Made by a program: the position numbers and the translations under genes. From Treponema sp. (GTDB taxonomy: Bacteria > Spirochaetota > Spirochaetia > Treponematales > Treponemataceae), in NCBI GenBank assembly GCA_024402475.1, contig JAKSTQ010000023.1, positions 1-34,132 on the forward strand: a DNA stretch of 34,132 nucleotides, written 5' to 3'. The notes under the pieces were generated by a model. It ran no database searches. It was not told the origin of the DNA and saw nothing but the letters and a program-made list of their open reading frames with translations. Position 1 is the stretch's first letter; each line of letters starts with the position of its first letter. Shown piece after piece: positions 31,809 through 34,132 of the stretch.

Positions 31809-33441
31809 GCTTTATATCATCAAAATAAATAGTTCCTTTAACAGGTTTTTCTTCTGCAACAAGCCAGAGCATTGAAATTCCAGACCAGTTGAATTCACCG
31901 CGTCCAGGGTACCATTTTTGTTCACTGTTCTGCCATGCACCTGAGTCTGCCAGCTGGTCCAGAGGAATTTTTATTTTCTGCCATTTGTTCAATTCAAAAT
32001 CATGGGCACGCAATGTTTTGCTTATACGCCATGGCAGCTGATCTTTAGTTTCTTCATTTGTAAAGCGAACATCGATACTCTGATCTTTTTGTGTGAACAT
32101 GATATCAAAAGTAATGAAAGTTCTTGAATGGTCAATGCTGCTTAAATCAAGGCTTTTTTTGAAGAACCAGTGAATCGAATTATACTGATTAATGTTCGTT
32201 GCTTTAATCGAACAGTATCCTTCATTTTTTACAGTTTCGCATGAAGTTAAAAATTCATCGTTTGCCCACATGTTGAAATTTCTGTTTGGAAAGTCATCGT
32301 GAATTATAATCGGGAATTTAACCTCATTATTATTCACTGGAACAGGTGTGCCTGCAAGAGACGGAACTTTAAATCCCAATGCCTTTGTAATTTCAGGATC
32401 GATGTCGTAAGGATAAATTGAATGAGTTCCTTTTTTGTAGATACCGAAACTTCCTGCATAATCCCATACTGTGTGAGCGATTTTATATTCTTCAAGAATT
32501 GAAGCAGCCATTTTGTACCAGCGCTGGCGGCTTTCTTGAGGAGCGGCTTTATTGTAAACTCCTAATTCACCGCACCAGACTGGAACATTGTATTTCTGAC
32601 CGAAATCATAGGCAAGCTTAATTTCTTTACGGATGGCTTGTTCTGTTGCATCCTGAGGATAATTGGTAACCATCCATTTACCGCTGTCGTATTTTTTTGT
32701 TGGCATCTTAGGCATTGCTTTTTTGTCATATGGGAACGGTACATCACGAACTTCATTTAAATATTCGTTTGACCAGTCAGCACTCTGATGTGTAAAAAGC
32801 ATCGGAGAATAAAAATGGAATGTATAAATAAGATTGTCGTCTTTGTAATTTTTGATTTTCGAAAGTGCTCCAGCGCCGCCCCAGTCTGATCCTGTAACTA
32901 CAACAGTGTGTTTTGTATCAATTGAACGGATTGTATCCAGTGCTTTCTGCTGAATTCTGTTCCAGTCATAGTAAGTTACTTCGTTTGGTTCGTTAAGGAT
33001 TTCGTAAATGATGTAATTGCTGCGGTCTTTATAACGCCTGGCAATCTGTGTCCATACTGCAACAAGGTGCTGTTCCAGGTCACGGTTTGTAGGACGGAAT
33101 TTCCCGTTGTAAGAATGATTGTCGATTACAAGATACATTCCAAGTTCTTCTGCCCAGTCGCAGGCCAAATCGATATATTTTAATGTAAGCGGATGAATTT
33201 TGTAGTCAGGTTTTCCGGAAGAGAGGTTTTCAAAGTGAATTGGAACGCGGATGATTTCTACGCCAAGCTCTTTAAGGTGAACAAAATCTTCACGGTCAAA
33301 AAGCCTGTAATTGGAATGACCTGGATTCCAGATTTCAAACCATCCTGAAAGGTTTACGCCTCTTGTAAAGGGAAGATTTGTATCAGCAAAAGACAATGCT
33401 GAAGAAATTAAGGCAGTAATAATAAATATAAATTTTTTCAT
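31795..33441 (-). CDS. Secreted GH5 glycoside hydrolase with C-terminal binding module
   Basis: A 548-aa exported enzyme with signal peptide (about 1-19, SFA-D). The catalytic GH5 domain (about 25-370) opens with RGVNLSGWFEIW, has IRVPIHF and the substrate-site DNHSYNG. The acid/base is in YEILNEPNEV (Glu151) and the nucleophile in VWCGELGVY (Glu292). A C-terminal beta-sandwich of about 160 residues (FPIIIHDDF to GTIYFDDIKLIYE) looks like a carbohydrate-binding module. It is likely an endoglucanase or related hemicellulase; GH5 covers several substrates. A GAGG precedes the start. Confidence 0.92.
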   Translation of the reverse strand: MKKFIFIITALISSALSFADTNLPFTRGVNLSGWFEIWNPGHSNYRLFDREDFVHLKELGVEIIRVPIHFENLSSGKPDYKIHPLTLKYIDLACDWAEELGMYLVIDNHSYNGKFRPTNRDLEQHLVAVWTQIARRYKDRSNYIIYEILNEPNEVTYYDWNRIQQKALDTIRSIDTKHTVVVTGSDWGGAGALSKIKNYKDDNLIYTFHFYSPMLFTHQSADWSNEYLNEVRDVPFPYDKKAMPKMPTKKYDSGKWMVTNYPQDATEQAIRKEIKLAYDFGQKYNVPVWCGELGVYNKAAPQESRQRWYKMAASILEEYKIAHTVWDYAGSFGIYKKGTHSIYPYDIDPEITKALGFKVPSLAGTPVPVNNNEVKFPIIIHDDFPNRNFNMWANDEFLTSCETVKNEGYCSIKATNINQYNSIHWFFKKSLDLSSIDHSRTFITFDIMFTQKDQSIDVRFTNEETKDQLPWRISKTLRAHDFELNKWQKIKIPLDQLADSGAWQNSEQKWYPGRGEFNWSGISMLWLVAEEKPVKGTIYFDDIKLIYE

Positions 33442-33522
33442 ATAACCTCTGTTGTCATTTTGAAAATTTTCTTAAAACCATAAAAGCAGGCATTTAAAAA
33501 AAGACTGCTGTGCTTAAAAATA

Positions 33523-33551
33523 ATTTTAAAATACATTTATTTATCCGTCAA
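33523..33551 (-). promoter_or_regulatory. Promoter of GH5 gene
   Basis: Minus-strand TTGACG (33546-33551), 17-bp spacer and TAAAAT (33523-33528), giving a leader of about 75 nt. Confidence 0.7.
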
Positions 33552-33570
33552 GAAATAGATTCAATGCAAA

Positions 33571-33604
33571 AAAAATCCCGCGAGATAATTCCCGCGGGAT
33601 TTTT
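33571..33604 (-). terminator. PEP carboxykinase gene terminator
   Basis: ATCCCGCG / CGCGGGAT stem extended by A.T pairs (33571-33582 / 33593-33604), with an A run that gives the T tract on the minus strand. The + strand also ends in T, so it may work both ways. Confidence 0.85.
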
Positions 33605-33623
33605 GTTAACTTATGCAGTTAAA

Positions 33624-34132
33624 TTATTTAGACAATCTTGCTTCCAAATCGTCCAAAATTGCTGTGAGTTCTTTTGGAAGGTGTGAACCGAATTTAGGAT
33701 AGTGGTTTTCACGGATATCCTTAACTTCTTTCTTCCATCCTTCAACATCAACTTTGAGGATTTCTGGGAGTGTTTTCTTGTAGTAGTCTGCAAGACCTTC
33801 TGTGTTGATTGCACCTTCTTTTGGCATGAATCCGATAGGTGTTTCAACAGCATTGTCTTTTCCGTCACAACGGTCGAAAATCCAAGCGAGAACGCGTGAG
33901 TTATCACCGTATCCTGGCCACATGAATCCACCTGGAAGTTCAGCGTTGTTTTCGTCCTTGCGGAACCAGTTTACGTAGAAGATTTTTGGTAACAAATCTT
34001 TATCTTTTGCAGCGTTACCTACATCAATCCAGTGCTGGAAGTAGTCACCCATGTTGTATCCACAGAATGGGAGGATAGCGAATGGGTCACGGCGGATCTT
34101 ACCAACTTCGTCTGCGTTGATTGTAGAAGCAG
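33624..34132 (-). CDS. pckG: GTP-dependent phosphoenolpyruvate carboxykinase, 3' part
   Basis: The gene runs off the window edge; the visible part is the last 168 or so residues. Frame-open sequence reaches the end of the window and reads ASTINADEVGKIRRDPFAILPFCGYNMGDYF, then KIFYVNWFRKDE and GGFMWPGYGDNSRVLAWI, all typical of the C-terminal domain of GTP-type PEPCK. The enzyme interconverts oxaloacetate and PEP; in fermenting spirochaetes it may run toward oxaloacetate (inference). Codon use is strongly biased, as in a highly expressed gene. Confidence 0.93.
   Translation of the reverse strand, partial: ASTINADEVGKIRRDPFAILPFCGYNMGDYFQHWIDVGNAAKDKDLLPKIFYVNWFRKDENNAELPGGFMWPGYGDNSRVLAWIFDRCDGKDNAVETPIGFMPKEGAINTEGLADYYKKTLPEILKVDVEGWKKEVKDIRENHYPKFGSHLPKELTAILDDLEARLSK

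Overview
The window looks like a chromosomal segment from a Treponema-type spirochaete, probably a gut or rumen species. Support: low G+C; spirochaete-style gene sets (MoxR/Bat operon, class III cyclase followed by a FecR-domain protein and a beta-barrel protein, short MntR/TroR-like regulator with a Zn/Mn transporter); several lipoproteins; small outer-membrane porins with a C-terminal Phe; and a secreted GH5 glycoside hydrolase. The species assignment is inference.

Layout. 1-349 has no protein gene but holds a roughly 200-nt nested inverted repeat that looks like a structured RNA. 350-3840 (minus) is polA-coaE. 3873-7467 is the most unusual part. It starts with a relic of a porin 3' end and its terminator. 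A strong promoter then drives porin 1 (+). Next come an Mpi-like serine DNA invertase (-) and a second, nearly identical porin (-). The two porins are inverted and converge on the invertase, and a 77-bp perfect inverted repeat covers their ribosome-binding sites and signal-peptide codons. 7524-10617 (minus) holds a conserved hypothetical, a solute-binding lipoprotein and an aminotransferase. 10687-18262 (+) is a tightly overlapping MoxR / DUF58 / membrane protein / BatA / BatB-BatC fusion / BatD-like / Smr operon. 18343-24365 (+) is an adenylate cyclase / FecR / beta-barrel operon. 24427-25413 (-) is an ornithine carbamoyltransferase with two tandem ARG-box-like sites upstream. 25607-27326 (+) is a small protein plus MetNI-type transporter genes. 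27384-28684 (-) is a DNA methyltransferase translationally overlapped with an MntR-like regulator, divergent from Zn/Mn ABC transporter genes (28796-30271). Two tRNAs (Asp-GTC, Pro-CGG), an RsuA-type pseudouridine synthase, a small lipoprotein, a GH5 enzyme (-) and the 3' part of GTP-dependent PEP carboxykinase (-) finish the window.

Central hypothesis. The porin-invertase-porin block is a roughly 3.2-kb invertible expression cassette. One fixed promoter (4229-4257) would drive whichever porin lies next to it. The other porin would sit behind a terminator-like hairpin that also traps its Shine-Dalgarno sequence. The porins differ mainly in a few short segments that could be surface loops, so inversion would change the exposed surface of a major outer-membrane protein. 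A separate theme is probable leaderless transcription of several genes (polA, the aminotransferase, the znuC-like ATPase), where a -10 box lies about 7-10 nt before the start codon.
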